The notes beneath the pieces are model-generated. The model did not search any database. It had not been told where the DNA came from and saw only the letters and a list, made by a program, of their open reading frames with translations. Made by a program: the position numbers and the translations under genes. 64,000 nucleotides of DNA from positions 301,001 through 365,000 of the forward strand of contig JACJID010000006.1 in assembly GCA_014138725.1 (NCBI GenBank). Direction: 5' to 3'. This DNA comes from Kutzneria viridogrisea. Its GTDB lineage: Bacteria; Actinomycetota; Actinomycetes; Mycobacteriales; Pseudonocardiaceae. Below, piece after piece: positions 42,794 through 53,825 of this stretch (position 1 is the stretch's first letter; each line of letters starts with the position of its first letter).

Positions 42794-44224
42794 GTGGTGT
42801 CTGCGGGCTGCACGACCGGTGGTCCGGGGCGGGACTTCGCGCCGATCCGGACCGAGTTCGGGCTGCCCGAGGACTTCCCGTCCGCCGCACTGGTGGAGGC
42901 CGAGCAGGCACTGGAGCAGGTGCGCGGCGGACCCCGCCGGGACGCCACCGACCTGCCACTGGTCACGATCGACCCGCCCGGCTCCAAGGACCTCGACCAG
43001 GCCGTGCTGGTCCAGCGCCGCGGCACCGGCTTCCGCGTGCACTACGCGATCGCCGACCTCGGCGCCTTCGTGCTGCCCGGCGGCGCGCTGGACCAGGAGG
43101 TCCGCCGCCGAGGGCAGACGATGTACCTGCCCGACGGCACCGTGCCGCTGCACCCGACCGTGCTGTCCGAGGGAGCCGCGAGCCTGCTGCCCGAGCAGGT
43201 GCGGCCCGCCGTGCTGTGGACCGTGGACTGCGATGCCCAGGGTGAGGTCGAGCGGTACGAGCTGGGCCGGGCACTGGTCCGCTCCACCGCGCGCCTGGAC
43301 TACGAGTCCGTGCAGGCCAGCCTGCTCGCGGGCACCCCGCACCCGTCGATCGAGCAACTGCCCGAGCTGGGCCGGTTGCGCAGGGCCATGGCTGCCGAGC
43401 GCGGCGCCGTCGAGCTGCAACTGCCCGAGCAGCAGATCACCCCGTTCGGGGACGGGGAGTGGACGCTCACCGTGCGGCTGCGGGCCGACGTGGAGGCGTG
43501 GAACGCCGAGGTGTCCCTGCTCACCGGCATGTGCGCGGCGCAGATCATGATCTCCGCGCGGGTCGGCGTGCTGCGGACCCTGCCCACGGCCGACCCCGAG
43601 GCCGTGGCGAACCTGCACCGGGTCGCCAGCGCGACCGGGGTGGACTGGCCGCGGGACGCGAGCCCCGCGCACGTGCTGGCCGGCCTGGACCCGGACCGGC
43701 CCGAGTCGCTCGCGCTGTACGTGGCCGCGACCAGGTTGCTGCGCGGCGCCGGGTACACCGCATTCGACGGCACCGAGCCGGCGGTCACCTCGCACGCCGG
43801 GGTCGGCGCGCCCTACGCGCACGTCACGGCCCCGCTGCGGCGGCTGGTGGACCGGTTCGGCACCGAGTGCTGCCTCGCCGTGACCGCGGGCGCCGAGGTA
43901 CCCGAGTGGGTGCGCGCGGCCCTGCCCGAACTGCCCGGCCTGATGTCCGCCTCCGACCTGCTCGCGGGCAAGGTGGAGCGTGCCTGCCTGGACCAGGCGG
44001 AGGCGTGGGTGCTGGCGGACCGGGTCGGCGAGGAGTTCGACGCCGTGGTGCTGCGGGCCGAGGCCACCGGCGGTGAGGTGTTCGTCGCCCAGCCGCCGGT
44101 GATGGCCCGGTGCGCTGGGGAAGGGCTGCCCGAGGGCGAGCGGATCAGGGTCCGGCTCGTCGAGGCAGACGTGGGGCGCCGCAAGGTGTCCTTCGACCGT
44201 GTTGGTGGGAAGGAACAGAAGTGA
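42794..44224 (+). CDS. RNB-domain ribonuclease (RNase II/R-like)
   Basis: A 476-aa protein from GTG 42794. The RNB core is plain: VTIDPPGSKDLDQAV supplies the metal-binding Asp cluster, followed by HYAIADLGAFV, TMYLPDGTVPLHP, LSEGAASLLP, and later HAGVGAPYAHVTAPLRRLVDR. It degrades RNA 3'-to-5'. It is shorter than RNase R and lacks clear cold-shock and S1 domains, as in the compact actinobacterial form. The stop overlaps the F420 oxidoreductase gene by 4 bp (GTGA). Confidence 0.93.
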   Translation: MVSAGCTTGGPGRDFAPIRTEFGLPEDFPSAALVEAEQALEQVRGGPRRDATDLPLVTIDPPGSKDLDQAVLVQRRGTGFRVHYAIADLGAFVLPGGALDQEVRRRGQTMYLPDGTVPLHPTVLSEGAASLLPEQVRPAVLWTVDCDAQGEVERYELGRALVRSTARLDYESVQASLLAGTPHPSIEQLPELGRLRRAMAAERGAVELQLPEQQITPFGDGEWTLTVRLRADVEAWNAEVSLLTGMCAAQIMISARVGVLRTLPTADPEAVANLHRVASATGVDWPRDASPAHVLAGLDPDRPESLALYVAATRLLRGAGYTAFDGTEPAVTSHAGVGAPYAHVTAPLRRLVDRFGTECCLAVTAGAEVPEWVRAALPELPGLMSASDLLAGKVERACLDQAEAWVLADRVGEEFDAVVLRAEATGGEVFVAQPPVMARCAGEGLPEGERIRVRLVEADVGRRKVSFDRVGGKEQK

Positions 44225-44889
44225 CTGAGATCGGTGAGCTGACCGTCGGCGTGCTCGGTGGCACCGGCCCGCAGGGCAAGGGGCTGGCGTACCGCTGGGC
44301 CAAGGCGGGGCTCAAGGTCGTGATCGGCTCGCGGGCCGCCGAGCGCGCGGAGGCCACCGCGGGTGAGCTGCGCGAGCTGGCCGGGGTCGGCCACATCGCG
44401 GGCGCGGACAACCTGGAGTGCGCCCGGCAGGCCGACGTGGTGCTGGTCGCCGTGCCGTGGGACGGGCACGGTGCCCTGCTGGAGTCCCTGCGCGAGGCGC
44501 TGGCGGGCAAGATCGTGATCGACTGCGTGAACCCGCTCGGCTTCGACAAGCAGGGCCCGTTCGCGCTGCCGGTCGAGGAGGGCAGCGCCGCCCAGCAGGC
44601 CGAGGCGCTGCTGCCGGAGTCCCGGGTGACCGCTGCCTTCCACCACGTCTCCGCCGTGCACCTGGTCGACCCCGAGGTGGCCGAGGTGCAGACCGACGTG
44701 CTCGTGCTCGGTGACGACCGCGAGGCCACCGACCTGGTCCGCGCGCTGGCCGACGCCATCCCGGGCGTGCGCGGCGTGTTCGGCGGCAGGCTGCGCAACG
44801 CCGGGCAGGTGGAGGCGCTGACCGCCAACCTGATCGCGATCAATCGGCGCTACAAGGCGCACGCCGGTCTGCGGGTCACCGACATCTGA
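44221..44889 (+). CDS. npdG: F420H2:NADP+ oxidoreductase
   Basis: A 222-aa protein from GTG 44221. The Rossmann loop GVLGGTGPQGKGLAYR opens the sequence, and VVIGSR sets NADP preference; VLVAVPWDGH, DCVNPLGFDKQGPF and AFHHVSAVHL follow, as in the F420-dependent NADP reductase family. It passes hydride between coenzyme F420 and NADP, which fits actinobacteria that make F420. Full-length. It is translationally coupled to the ribonuclease gene, which is not a known functional partner. Confidence 0.92.
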   Translation: MTEIGELTVGVLGGTGPQGKGLAYRWAKAGLKVVIGSRAAERAEATAGELRELAGVGHIAGADNLECARQADVVLVAVPWDGHGALLESLREALAGKIVIDCVNPLGFDKQGPFALPVEEGSAAQQAEALLPESRVTAAFHHVSAVHLVDPEVAEVQTDVLVLGDDREATDLVRALADAIPGVRGVFGGRLRNAGQVEALTANLIAINRRYKAHAGLRVTDI

Positions 44890-44901
44890 GGCGGGCTCGA
44901 C

Positions 44902-45822
44902 ATGGCTGACAGCAGCGGCGAGTTCGTGCGCTCGCCCAACCACTTCGCGGACCGGATCACCTCGGACGGCTCCTCTCGCTGGCCCGTCGAGCCGGGCCGC
45001 TACCGGCTGGTGGTCAGCCTCGCCTGCCCCTGGGCGCATCGGGCGGTCATCGTGCGCGGGCTGCTCGGACTGGAGCAGGCGATCTCGCTCGCGGTGGTCG
45101 ACCCGATCCAGGACGAGCGCAGTTGGCGGTTCACCCTGGACGAGGACGGCCGGGACCCGGTGCTGGGCATCGGCTTCCTGTCCGAGGCCTACCTCAAGGC
45201 CGACCCCGGCTACACCGGCGGGGTCTCGGTGCCCGCGGTCGTCGACGTGCCCAGCGGCAAGCTGGTCAGCAACGACTACCCGCAGATCACCCTGGACCTG
45301 TCCACCCAGTGGCGCGAGTATCACCGGCCCGGTGCGCCCGACCTGTACCCGGAGCCGCTGCGCGCGGAGATCGACGCCGTGGTGGAGCCGATCTTCCGGT
45401 ACGTCAACAACGGGGTGTACCGGTGTGGGTTCGCCACCTCGCAGCAGCGCTACGAGCAGGCGTACGAGGGGCTGTTCGCCGAGTTGGACCGGCTGTCCGA
45501 GCGGCTGGCCGGGCAGCGCTACCTGGTCGGTGACTCGATCACCGAGGCCGACATCAGGCTGTTCACCACCCTGGTCCGGTTCGACGCGGTCTACCACGGG
45601 CACTTCAAGTGCAACCGGCACAAGCTCAGCGAGATGCCGGTGCTCTGGGCGTACGCCAGGGACCTCTACCAGACCGAGGGTTTTGGCGAGATGGTCGACT
45701 TCGACCACATCAAGCGGCACTACTACCAGGTGCACAGGTCCATCAACCCGACCGGCATCGTGCCGCTCGGACCGGACCCCCGGGCCTGGCTCACGCCGCA
45801 CGGCCGGGAAGTGCTGTCCTGA
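44902..45822 (+). CDS. Glutathione transferase-like (GSH-hydroquinone reductase-type) protein
   Basis: A 306-aa protein from ATG 44902. The N-terminal thioredoxin-fold domain carries the active-site Cys in SLACPWAHRAVIV; VPAVVDVPSGKLVSNDYPQI and the C-terminal helical domain (YLVGDSITEADIRLFTTLVRFD) match the Ecm4/YqjG omega-class family, which reductively removes glutathione from glutathionyl-hydroquinones. Most actinobacteria lack glutathione, so a mycothiol-linked or other substrate is likely; that part is inference. A strong stem-loop follows its stop. Confidence 0.88.
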   Translation: MADSSGEFVRSPNHFADRITSDGSSRWPVEPGRYRLVVSLACPWAHRAVIVRGLLGLEQAISLAVVDPIQDERSWRFTLDEDGRDPVLGIGFLSEAYLKADPGYTGGVSVPAVVDVPSGKLVSNDYPQITLDLSTQWREYHRPGAPDLYPEPLRAEIDAVVEPIFRYVNNGVYRCGFATSQQRYEQAYEGLFAELDRLSERLAGQRYLVGDSITEADIRLFTTLVRFDAVYHGHFKCNRHKLSEMPVLWAYARDLYQTEGFGEMVDFDHIKRHYYQVHRSINPTGIVPLGPDPRAWLTPHGREVLS

Positions 45823-45826
45823 CCCG

Positions 45827-45858
45827 CCCGTGGGCGGCTCCTGGAAGCCGCCCACGGG
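45827..45858. terminator. Bidirectional terminator stem-loop
   Basis: CCCGTGGGCGGCT (45827-45839) pairs perfectly with AGCCGCCCACGGG (45846-45858) around a 6-base loop, between the convergent GST-like gene and panB. A 13-bp G/C-rich stem at this place is a likely shared terminator for both. Confidence 0.8.
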
Positions 45859-45870
45859 TGTGGTCGGTGC

Positions 45871-46764
45871 TCAGTGGAACGAGTGCTCCGGGGCGGGGAA
45901 CGCCTTGCCCCGCACCTCCGCGGCGAACCTGCTCGCCGCGTCGGACATCACCGAGGCCACGTCCGCGTAGCGCTTGACGAAGCGCGGCGCCTTGCCCCGG
46001 CGCAGCCCCATCATGTCCTGCCAGACCAGTACCTGGGCGTCGGTGTCCGGTCCCGCGCCGATGCCCACGGTCGGGATGCGCAGCTCGTGCGTCACCCGCT
46101 TGGCGACCTCGGCGGTGACCATCTCCAGCACCACGGCGAACGCCCCCGCCTGCTCCAGCGCCACGGCGTCGGCGAGCACCCCGTCGGCCGCGTCCTCGCG
46201 GCCCTGCACCCGGTAGCCGCCCAGCTGGTGTTCACTCTGTGGGGTGAAACCGATGTGGCCCATCACCGGGATGCCCGCGGCCACGATCGCCTCCACGTGC
46301 GGAGCGAACCGCCTGCCGCCCTCCAGCTTCACCGCGTGGGCCCGGCCCTCCTTCATGAACCGGACCGCGGTGGCCACCGCCTGCTCGGGCGAGACCTGGT
46401 ACGAGCCGAACGGCAGGTCGGCCACGACCAGCGAGCGCCGCACCGCCCTGGTCACTGCCCTGGTCAGGAACAACAGTTCGTCCACCGTCACCGGCAGCGA
46501 GGTGTCGTAGCCGTACACGTTGTTGGCCGCCGAGTCGCCGACCAGCAGCACCGGGATGCCCGCCTCGTCGAACAGTTCCGCGGTGTACATGTCGTAGGTG
46601 GTGAGCATCGGCCACGGCTCGCCGCGGTCCTTGAGCTCCTGCAGGTGGTGGATGCGCACGCGGCGTGCCGGAGCCCGGCCGCCTGGGTTCGCGCCGTTGC
46701 CGTACGGGGCGGACTCGGGGCCGCCGCTCGCTGAGCCGTGCACCGGCTCGGTGGCAGACGTCAT
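45871..46764 (-). CDS. panB: Ketopantoate hydroxymethyltransferase
   Basis: A 297-aa protein from ATG 46764. PanB signatures are clear: [56 protein letters not shown] and the late [18 protein letters not shown]. It adds the hydroxymethyl group to ketoisovalerate, the first committed step of pantothenate/CoA synthesis. The ~35 N-terminal residues are a low-complexity extension common in actinobacterial PanB. It is transcribed alone, divergent from lysX across a 257-bp gap in which TAGATT (46914-46919) is the only -10-like box noticed. Confidence 0.96.
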   Translation of the reverse strand: MTSATEPVHGSASGGPESAPYGNGANPGGRAPARRVRIHHLQELKDRGEPWPMLTTYDMYTAELFDEAGIPVLLVGDSAANNVYGYDTSLPVTVDELLFLTRAVTRAVRRSLVVADLPFGSYQVSPEQAVATAVRFMKEGRAHAVKLEGGRRFAPHVEAIVAAGIPVMGHIGFTPQSEHQLGGYRVQGREDAADGVLADAVALEQAGAFAVVLEMVTAEVAKRVTHELRIPTVGIGAGPDTDAQVLVWQDMMGLRRGKAPRFVKRYADVASVMSDAASRFAAEVRGKAFPAPEHSFH

Positions 46765-47021
46765 TGTCGACCGTCCTTCCCTCAAGGCCCGCGGTGCGGG
46801 TCCCTGGGTCATGTGGAGGGTGTACGCCGACCAGGGTGACACCGTCGTGCGCCGGGTGGCAGTGGCTGCGAGCAGCTTCACACCCGCTGACAGGTGCTGT
46901 GAGGTCCCCTCGCTAGATTGGTCACGCCGACCCGCTGCGACCGCGTCGTCACCGGGGGAGTACGCACCGTTGCCGCGCCGGGTCGGGCTCGACGATCGAA
47001 CGACACCCCGGGAGCAGCTCG

Positions 47022-50000
47022 ATGACGGCGAACGGCGCCCCTAGCCCGGTCGCACACTGGAAGAGGCGAGCTGGCGGCCTGGTCGCCACAGTCGTGCAGC
47101 TCGGCGCGCTCATGTCGCTGCTGCTGATACCGGTCGTGGACGGCCACCCCGAGTTCTACGTGGCCGTGACCTGGCTGTTCGACGAGATCGGCGTCCCGGT
47201 CGACGCGAACATCTTCGCCGCGCTGATGCTGTTCGTGCTCGGTGCCGCGCTGCGCCGCCGCAAGCGGGCCGCCGTGAACACGCTGATCGCGATCCAGGGC
47301 CTGTACGCCCTGCTGAGCGGGTTGCTGCTGGCCGCGCTCGTGCTGCTCGGCCAGGAGGCGCTGGTCGACCCCGACGACCCGCCGCTGCCCGCCAGTCTCG
47401 CCTGGGACCTGGGCTGGCACGTGCTGGTCAACCTGTGCCTGATCGGCTTGCTGCTGGTGCTGCGGCCCGCGTTTCCCGCCCGGCTCGCCTCCGGGTCGGC
47501 CTGGCGTGCACTCGGCAGTCTCGTCGGCGGCCTGCTCGTCACCTGGCTGCTCGGTTGGGGCCTGACCGAGCTGTTCCCCGGCAACCTGCGCGACACCGCC
47601 GCCCGCCTGGCCTGGGCTGCCAACCAGGTGACCGGTCAGATCGTCGACCTGCCCAGGACCGGGGTCGCCGACGGCCCGAACTGGCTCAGCGTGCTGCTCG
47701 GCCTGCTCGGCGCGCTTGTCGGCGCCTACGCCCTCGTCGAGTTCTTCCGCGCCGTGCGCAGCCGTCAACTGCTCAGCGCCGACGAGGAGATCCGGCTGCG
47801 CGAGCTGCTCGCCGAATTCGGTGAGGATGACTCACTCGGCTACTTCGCCACCCGACGCGACAAGAGCGTCGTGTTCGACCCGGAGCGGCGAGCCGCCGTC
47901 ACCTACCGAGTGCTGGGCGGTACCAGCCTTGCCAGCGGGGACCCCATCGGCGACCGCGAGGGATGGTCGGCTGCCATCCAGGCGTGGCTGGCCGAGGCCG
48001 GGCGCCACGGTTGGGTGCCCGCGGTGCTCGGCGCGAGCGAGACCGGCGCGCAGTGGTACGACAAGGCCGGGCTGCGCGCGCTGGAGATCGGTGACGAGGC
48101 CGTGCTCGACGTCCGCGAGTTCAGCCTCGCCGGCCCGGAACGACGTGGTGTTCGGCAGGCTGTGAGCCGCGTGGCCCGAGCCGGTTACAGCACAGTGGTC
48201 CGGAGGCACCGCGACATCCCGCCCGACGAGATGGGCGAGATGCTGCGACGCGCCGAGCAGTGGCGCGGTGCGCAGACCGAACGCGGCTTTTCCATGGCGC
48301 TGGGCAGGCTCGGTGACCCGACCGACGGGCGCTGCGTGATGGTCGAGGCCTACGACGCCGAGGGGCAATTGCGAGGACTCCTCTCATTCGTGCCGTGGGG
48401 GCGTGCTGGTCTGTCCCTCGACCTGATGCGTCGCGACCGCGATGCGGAGAACGGGCTCAACGAGTACATGGTGTCCGAGCTGGTCGCCGCGAGCGGCCAA
48501 CTCGGCATTCACCGGGTCTCGCTGAACTTCGCGATGTTCCGTGCTGTCTTCGAGGAGGGCTCGCGCATCGGCGCCGGGCCGGTGCTGCGTCTGTGGCGAG
48601 GAATCCTCGGCATCGCGTCCCGCTTCTTCCAGCTGGAATCGCTCTACCGGTCCAACGCCAAGTACGGCCCGAACTGGTTGCCGCGGTTCATCTGCTACCA
48701 GCGGTCTCGCCAGCTACCCCGGATCAGCCTGGTCGCGGGAGTCGCCGAGGGCTTCGTCGGCACGCTGCGCCGTCGCGGCGGTCGCGGTGTGTTGTCCACT
48801 GCGGCGGTCGACAGCGAGTTTGTCGCCCGGATTCACCAGATCGAGGAATCCGCCCGTACTGCCGGTGTGCACCGGGCACGTCTGCCTGAACAGGTCCGTG
48901 TGCGCATGGCGAAGTTGGAACGCCTGCGGGAGGAGGGCGTCGAGGCCTACCCCGCCGGTTTCCACCGCGACTGCGTGCTCGGCGAGATCCGCGAGCAGTT
49001 CGCCGAGCTGCCCGCTGACTCGTTCACCGGCCACCGCGTGACCATCGCGGGCCGCGTCATCGCCCTCCGCGAGGTCGGGAGGCTCTGCTTCGCGCAGCTG
49101 CGCGACTTCACCGGGGAGCTGCAGGTGCTGCTCCGCGTGGACGAACTCGGCCCCGAACGGCTCGCGTCCTGGAAGTCCGCTGTCGACCTCGGTGACCACG
49201 TGGGAGTGCACGGCGAGGTCATGACCTCGCGGACCGGTGAACTGTCCGTCCAGGCCGAGTCGTGGACCATCACCGCCAAGTGCCTGCACCCCTTGCCCGA
49301 CAAGCGCAAGGGGCTTGCCGACCCCGAGGCCCGCGTCCGCCAGCGCTACCTCGACCTCGTCGTCAACCCCGACGCGGCTCGCATGCTGCGCGTCCGCAGC
49401 GATGTTGTCCGCTCGGCCAGGGACTACCTGCACGACCACGGCTACCTCGAAGTCGAGACGCCGATGCTGCAGTCCGTGCACGGTGGCGCGACCGCCCGGC
49501 CGTTCGTGACCCACATCAACGCCTACGACATGCGCATGTACCTGCGGATCGCGCCCGAGCTCTACCTGAAGCGGCTGTGCGTGGCCGGGGTGGACAAGGT
49601 CTTCGAACTCAACCGGAACTTCCGCAACGAGGGCGCCGACGCCACCCACAACCCCGAATTCACCATGCTGGAGGCGTACCAGGCGTACGCCGACTACACC
49701 ACGATGCTGCACCTGGCCCGCGGCCTCATCCAGCACGCCGCGATGGCAGCGCACGGTGAAATCGTGGCCAAGGGAATTGCGCCCGATGGAAAATCCGTCG
49801 AGCACGACATCTCCGGTGAGTGGCCGATCGTGCGTGTGCACGAGGCCGTGTCCGCCGCCTTCGGCGAGGAGGTCACCGCCGACACCTCCGCCGAGGTGCT
49901 GCGCAAGCAGTGCCAGCGAGCCGGGGTGCCGGTCCGCGAGGAGGCGGGGGTCGGCGACATGGTGCTGGAGGCGTACGAGCACCTGGTCGAGCCCTTCACC

Positions 50001-50363
50001 ACGGCACCGACCTTCTACACCGACTTCCCGACCGATGTCTCCCCGCTGACCCGCCAACACCGCGTCGACCCGAGGCTCGCCGAACGCTGGGACCTCGTCG
50101 CCTTCGGTGCCGAGATCGGCACGGCCTACTCCGAGCTGACCGATCCCGTCGAACAGCGCCGCAGGTTGGAAGCCCAGTCCTTGCGGGCGGCCAGCGGTGA
50201 CGTCGAGGCCATGGAACTCGACGAGGACTTCCTGCGCGCGCTGGAGCACGGCATGCCGCCCACCGGCGGCCTCGGCATGGGCGTCGACCGGTTGCTCATG
50301 ATGCTGACCGGCGCCTCGATCCGGCAGACGGTGCTGTTCCCCTTCGTGCGCCCGACCACCTGA
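47022..50363 (+). CDS. lysX: Bifunctional lysyl-phosphatidylglycerol synthase / lysyl-tRNA synthetase LysX
   Basis: An 1113-aa fusion from ATG 47022. About six membrane helices (~15-245) precede an MprF-type DUF2156 transferase domain (~255-600). An OB-fold tRNA-binding domain (~640-755) and a class II lysyl-tRNA synthetase core (~780-1110) with [11 protein letters not shown] (motif 2 region) and [12 protein letters not shown] (motif 3) follow. The synthetase part charges tRNA-Lys and the membrane part moves lysine to phosphatidylglycerol, lowering surface charge and aiding resistance to cationic peptides. Layout equals mycobacterial LysX. Its stop is one base from the convergent nadE stop. 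Confidence 0.95.
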   Translation: MTANGAPSPVAHWKRRAGGLVATVVQLGALMSLLLIPVVDGHPEFYVAVTWLFDEIGVPVDANIFAALMLFVLGAALRRRKRAAVNTLIAIQGLYALLSGLLLAALVLLGQEALVDPDDPPLPASLAWDLGWHVLVNLCLIGLLLVLRPAFPARLASGSAWRALGSLVGGLLVTWLLGWGLTELFPGNLRDTAARLAWAANQVTGQIVDLPRTGVADGPNWLSVLLGLLGALVGAYALVEFFRAVRSRQLLSADEEIRLRELLAEFGEDDSLGYFATRRDKSVVFDPERRAAVTYRVLGGTSLASGDPIGDREGWSAAIQAWLAEAGRHGWVPAVLGASETGAQWYDKAGLRALEIGDEAVLDVREFSLAGPERRGVRQAVSRVARAGYSTVVRRHRDIPPDEMGEMLRRAEQWRGAQTERGFSMALGRLGDPTDGRCVMVEAYDAEGQLRGLLSFVPWGRAGLSLDLMRRDRDAENGLNEYMVSELVAASGQLGIHRVSLNFAMFRAVFEEGSRIGAGPVLRLWRGILGIASRFFQLESLYRSNAKYGPNWLPRFICYQRSRQLPRISLVAGVAEGFVGTLRRRGGRGVLSTAAVDSEFVARIHQIEESARTAGVHRARLPEQVRVRMAKLERLREEGVEAYPAGFHRDCVLGEIREQFAELPADSFTGHRVTIAGRVIALREVGRLCFAQLRDFTGELQVLLRVDELGPERLASWKSAVDLGDHVGVHGEVMTSRTGELSVQAESWTITAKCLHPLPDKRKGLADPEARVRQRYLDLVVNPDAARMLRVRSDVVRSARDYLHDHGYLEVETPMLQSVHGGATARPFVTHINAYDMRMYLRIAPELYLKRLCVAGVDKVFELNRNFRNEGADATHNPEFTMLEAYQAYADYTTMLHLARGLIQHAAMAAHGEIVAKGIAPDGKSVEHDISGEWPIVRVHEAVSAAFGEEVTADTSAEVLRKQCQRAGVPVREEAGVGDMVLEAYEHLVEPFTTAPTFYTDFPTDVSPLTRQHRVDPRLAERWDLVAFGAEIGTAYSELTDPVEQRRRLEAQSLRAASGDVEAMELDEDFLRALEHGMPPTGGLGMGVDRLLMMLTGASIRQTVLFPFVRPTT

Positions 50364-50364
50364 C

Positions 50365-52095
50365 TCAGACCAGGGCCGCGGACTGCTCCCGCCAGCTGCT
50401 GGTGATGGGCAGCCTGCGGTCCCTGCCGAACGCCTTCAACGTGATCTTGGTGCCCGGTGGGTACTGCCTGCGCTTGTACTCGGCACGGTCCACCATCACC
50501 AGAACCCGCTCAACCAGTTCGGGGGCGAAGCCGGCGGCCAGCAGGGCCGTGTACCCCAGGTCGCCCTCGACGTACTGGTCGAGCACCTTGTCCAGCAGCT
50601 CGTAGTCGGGGAGCGAGTCGGTGTCCAACTGGCCAGGGCGCAACTCGGCCGAGGGCGGCTTCGTGATCGAGTTCTCCGGGATCGGCGGCACCTCACCGTT
50701 GAGTTCGGCCTGGTCGTTGCGCCACCGGGCCAACTCCCACACCAACGTCTTCGGCACGTCCTTGATCGGTGCGAACCCGCCGACGGCATCGCCGTAGATC
50801 GTCGAGTAGCCGACAGCCAGCTCCGTCTTGTTGCCCGTGGCCAGCACCAGGTGGCCGTGTTGGTTGGACAGCCCCATCAAGGTCACGCCACGACACCTGG
50901 CCTGCACGTTCTCCTCTGCGAGGCCGGTCAGCCCGAGCTGGCCGACGAAGGCCTCCACCATCGCGGCGATCGGCTGGGTCTGGAAGTGCAGCCCTGTGCG
51001 CTCGGCCATGCCCGCTGCGTCCGATCGAGAGTGGTCGGAGGAGTAGGACGAGGGCATGGACACGCCGTAGACGGCGTCCGCGCCGAGCGCGTCGACCGCC
51101 AGCGCCGCCACGACCGCTGAGTCGATGCCACCCGACAGGCCCAGCACCACCGAGCGGAAACCGTTCTTGTGTACGTAGTCCCGCAAGCCCGTGACCAGCG
51201 CGGACCACACCTCGGCGCAGTCGGACAGGGCGTCGGGGGCCTCTGGCGCCGGCTGCGGCTCGTACGCGGGAACTGGCTCGGCGCTGATCACCGTCCTCGT
51301 CACCTCGAAGCCTTCCACAGGCTCCACCGAGGTGTGGCCGCCCGCGTTCAGATCGAGATCGAGTACGAGCAGGTGCTCGACGAACTGCGGAGCCCTGGCC
51401 AGCAGGGTGCCGTCGGGGTTCATGACCAGGGAGTCACCGTCGAAGACCAACTCGTCCTGGCCGCCGACCAGGTTGACGTACGCGATGGGCGCCCCGGCCT
51501 CTGCCGCGCGGCGGGCTACGAGTTGGGCCCGGGTGTCGTCCTTGTTGCGCTCGTAGGGGGATCCGTTCAGGCACAGCACCAGGTCCACACCTGCCTGTCC
51601 GAGCCCCGCGATCGGTCCGCCGTCCTGCCAGATGTCCTCGCAGATCACCAGGCCGAGGTCGACGCCGTGCCAGCGCACGATGGGCAGTTTGTCCCCGGGG
51701 ACGAAGTAGCGGAACTCGTCGAAGACCCCGTAGTTGGGCAGGTGGTGCTTGGCGTAGCGGGCCACCACCTGACCCTTGTGGATCAGTGCCGCCGCGTTGC
51801 GGGGACCGGCCTCGTCACGGTCGAGGTAGCCCAGCGCGACCAGTGCGTCGCCGCACCCCACGTCGGCGAGCCGTTCGGCCAACTCGTCCAGCGCTGCCCG
51901 GGACGCCTTCGCGAAAGACTCCCGCAGTGAGAGGTCCTCGACCGGGTAACCGGTCAGCACCATCTCGGGCAGGGCGACGACGTGCGCGCCCGCCTGCACC
52001 GCCTTGCGGGTCCATTCCACGACCACGTCGGCGTTGCCGGTGAGATCCCCGACGCAGGGATTGACCTGGGCGAGTGCGATGCGCAGTTGCGGCAT
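50365..52095 (-). CDS. nadE: Glutamine-dependent NAD+ synthetase
   Basis: A 576-aa protein from ATG 52095; a longer frame upstream is not conserved. The N-terminal nitrilase-fold glutaminase (1-~270) has E44 in LPEMVLTGYP, Lys in KHHLPNYGVFDEFRYF and Cys in LVICEDIW. The C-terminal synthetase (~285-576) has the P-loop GLSGGIDSA and GVSMPSSYSSDHSRSDA. It makes NAD+ from deamido-NAD using ammonia channelled from glutamine. It is convergent with lysX. Confidence 0.96.
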   Translation of the reverse strand: MPQLRIALAQVNPCVGDLTGNADVVVEWTRKAVQAGAHVVALPEMVLTGYPVEDLSLRESFAKASRAALDELAERLADVGCGDALVALGYLDRDEAGPRNAAALIHKGQVVARYAKHHLPNYGVFDEFRYFVPGDKLPIVRWHGVDLGLVICEDIWQDGGPIAGLGQAGVDLVLCLNGSPYERNKDDTRAQLVARRAAEAGAPIAYVNLVGGQDELVFDGDSLVMNPDGTLLARAPQFVEHLLVLDLDLNAGGHTSVEPVEGFEVTRTVISAEPVPAYEPQPAPEAPDALSDCAEVWSALVTGLRDYVHKNGFRSVVLGLSGGIDSAVVAALAVDALGADAVYGVSMPSSYSSDHSRSDAAGMAERTGLHFQTQPIAAMVEAFVGQLGLTGLAEENVQARCRGVTLMGLSNQHGHLVLATGNKTELAVGYSTIYGDAVGGFAPIKDVPKTLVWELARWRNDQAELNGEVPPIPENSITKPPSAELRPGQLDTDSLPDYELLDKVLDQYVEGDLGYTALLAAGFAPELVERVLVMVDRAEYKRRQYPPGTKITLKAFGRDRRLPITSSWREQSAALV

Positions 52096-52217
52096 GGTCC
52101 TATCCTCTCCCACCGCACCGACAACGGAGCGGTTTCTGTGGCGCAAGGATCACCCCTGAGCAGTGTTCGTGGGTCGGCCATCCCTCAATCGGAGTCATCT
52201 GATGGCACGATCGCAGT

Positions 52218-53825
52218 GTGGCCCCACGTCGCTTTCACGCAGTGCTTCTCCCGCTCCTACTGAGCGTCACCGCCTTGGCCGCAGGGTGCACCTCGGTCCT
52301 CGGTGGCGAACCGGCGGCCGGAGTGACTCTGGAGAAGCCCGGACCGGCTGGCGTGGTGCCTGCCGGGCTCGAACGCTTCTACGGACAGCAACTCGGCTGG
52401 GGCAGTTGCGAGGCCTACGCCACGAGCGACACCGACCGGAAGCTGTACACCGACAAGTCGACCAGGCTGGACTGCGCGCGACTGGTGGTCCCGCTCGACT
52501 ACGCCAAGCCGGAGGGCAAGACGATCACGCTCGGCCTGCTGCGCCGCAAGGCCACCGACGCGGGGCGGCGAATCGGCTCACTGCTGGTCAATCCCGGCGG
52601 ACCAGGCGCATCGGGTATGGAGGCCGCCGCATCACTCGCCAGCGCTGTTGCGAACAACGACCTCGGTAAGCAGTTCGACCTCGTCGGCTTCGACCCGCGG
52701 GGTATCGGCGCGAGCGAGCCGGCTGTGCGGTGCCTGACTGATCAGGAGCGGGACGCCCAGCGCATCGACGATATCGAGGACAGTTCGCCGTCCGGTGTGG
52801 CAAAGGACGAGGAACGGCTGAAGGACTACGCGAACAAGTGCGCGCAACGGACCAGCACCGAGATGCTGGCGAACGTCGGCACGCGTGATGTCGTCAAAGA
52901 CCTTGACGTGATGCGGTCCGCACTGGGCGACAAGAAGCTCACCTACCTGGGGTTCTCCTACGGGACCTTCATCGGCAGCGTCTACGCGGAACAATTCCCG
53001 GCGAACGTGCGCGCCATGATTCTCGACGGTGCCGTCGACCCCAGCCAGAACTCGGTCGACGCCAGCGTGGCCCAGGCAGCCGGGTTCCAGAAGGCATTCG
53101 ACCAGTTCGCTGCCTGGTGCGCGAAGCGGCAGGACTGCGCGCTGGGTTCTGATCCGAGCAAGGCTGTCCAGGCGTATCGCGACCTCGTCCTGCCGCTGAT
53201 CAAGAACCCGGTGGACACCGGTGACGGCCGCAAGCTCAGCTACGGGGACGCGACAACCGCCACCATCCAGGCGCTGTACACCGAGGACTTGTGGGAGACG
53301 CTGAACAGCGGCTTGGTGCAGCTCAAGCGGCAGATTGGGCTCACGCTGATGACCATGGCCGACCTGTACGACGGCCGCGGCCAGGACGGCAAGTACACCA
53401 ACGTGCAGGATGCCTTCACCGCCATCCAGTGTGTCGACAACCCCCGTCAGACCGACCAGGCCGCGCTGCTCGAAGCAACCCGCAGGTCCACCGCTGCCGC
53501 GCCTTTCCTGGACAACGGCCAGCCCGTGCCGAGCGAGGCGCCGGGTGATGCGTGCACGTACTGGCCAGTGCCGAACACCAGTCAGCCGCACCTGCCCAAG
53601 GCAGACGGATTGCCCAGGACTCTCGTTGTGTCCACGACCAACGATCCCGCAACGCCTTACCAAGCCGGAGTCAACCTCGCAAAAGCGCTCGGTGGCTTCC
53701 TGCTGACCTACCAGAGCACCCAACACACCGCCTTCCTGCAGGGCAACGACTGCATCGACCAGGTCGGGGTGCAGTACCTGGTCGGCCTCCAGCTACCCAG
53801 CGCCGACCCCCGTTGCTCGCCTTGA
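52218..53825 (+). CDS. Lipoprotein alpha/beta-hydrolase, tripeptidyl aminopeptidase-like
   Basis: A 535-aa protein from GTG 52218. The signal peptide ends in a lipobox LAAGC (Cys24), so it is anchored outside the membrane. The alpha/beta-hydrolase core carries an oxyanion segment NPGGPGASG, nucleophile S247 in GFSYGTF, Asp in [13 protein letters not shown] and His in QHTAFLQGN, the last two within a TAP-like C-terminal domain. The family includes Streptomyces tripeptidyl aminopeptidases (SlpD/SlpE, mycobacterial Hip1-like). A serine peptidase or esterase role is expected. The 3' end overlaps the convergent MFS gene by 33 bp. Confidence 0.9.
   Translation: MAPRRFHAVLLPLLLSVTALAAGCTSVLGGEPAAGVTLEKPGPAGVVPAGLERFYGQQLGWGSCEAYATSDTDRKLYTDKSTRLDCARLVVPLDYAKPEGKTITLGLLRRKATDAGRRIGSLLVNPGGPGASGMEAAASLASAVANNDLGKQFDLVGFDPRGIGASEPAVRCLTDQERDAQRIDDIEDSSPSGVAKDEERLKDYANKCAQRTSTEMLANVGTRDVVKDLDVMRSALGDKKLTYLGFSYGTFIGSVYAEQFPANVRAMILDGAVDPSQNSVDASVAQAAGFQKAFDQFAAWCAKRQDCALGSDPSKAVQAYRDLVLPLIKNPVDTGDGRKLSYGDATTATIQALYTEDLWETLNSGLVQLKRQIGLTLMTMADLYDGRGQDGKYTNVQDAFTAIQCVDNPRQTDQAALLEATRRSTAAAPFLDNGQPVPSEAPGDACTYWPVPNTSQPHLPKADGLPRTLVVSTTNDPATPYQAGVNLAKALGGFLLTYQSTQHTAFLQGNDCIDQVGVQYLVGLQLPSADPRCSP

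Noticed and set aside
43813..45855. 680-codon reverse-strand frame opposite npdG and the GST-like gene
   Set aside because: It spans two unrelated forward genes with clear motifs and has no domain of its own.
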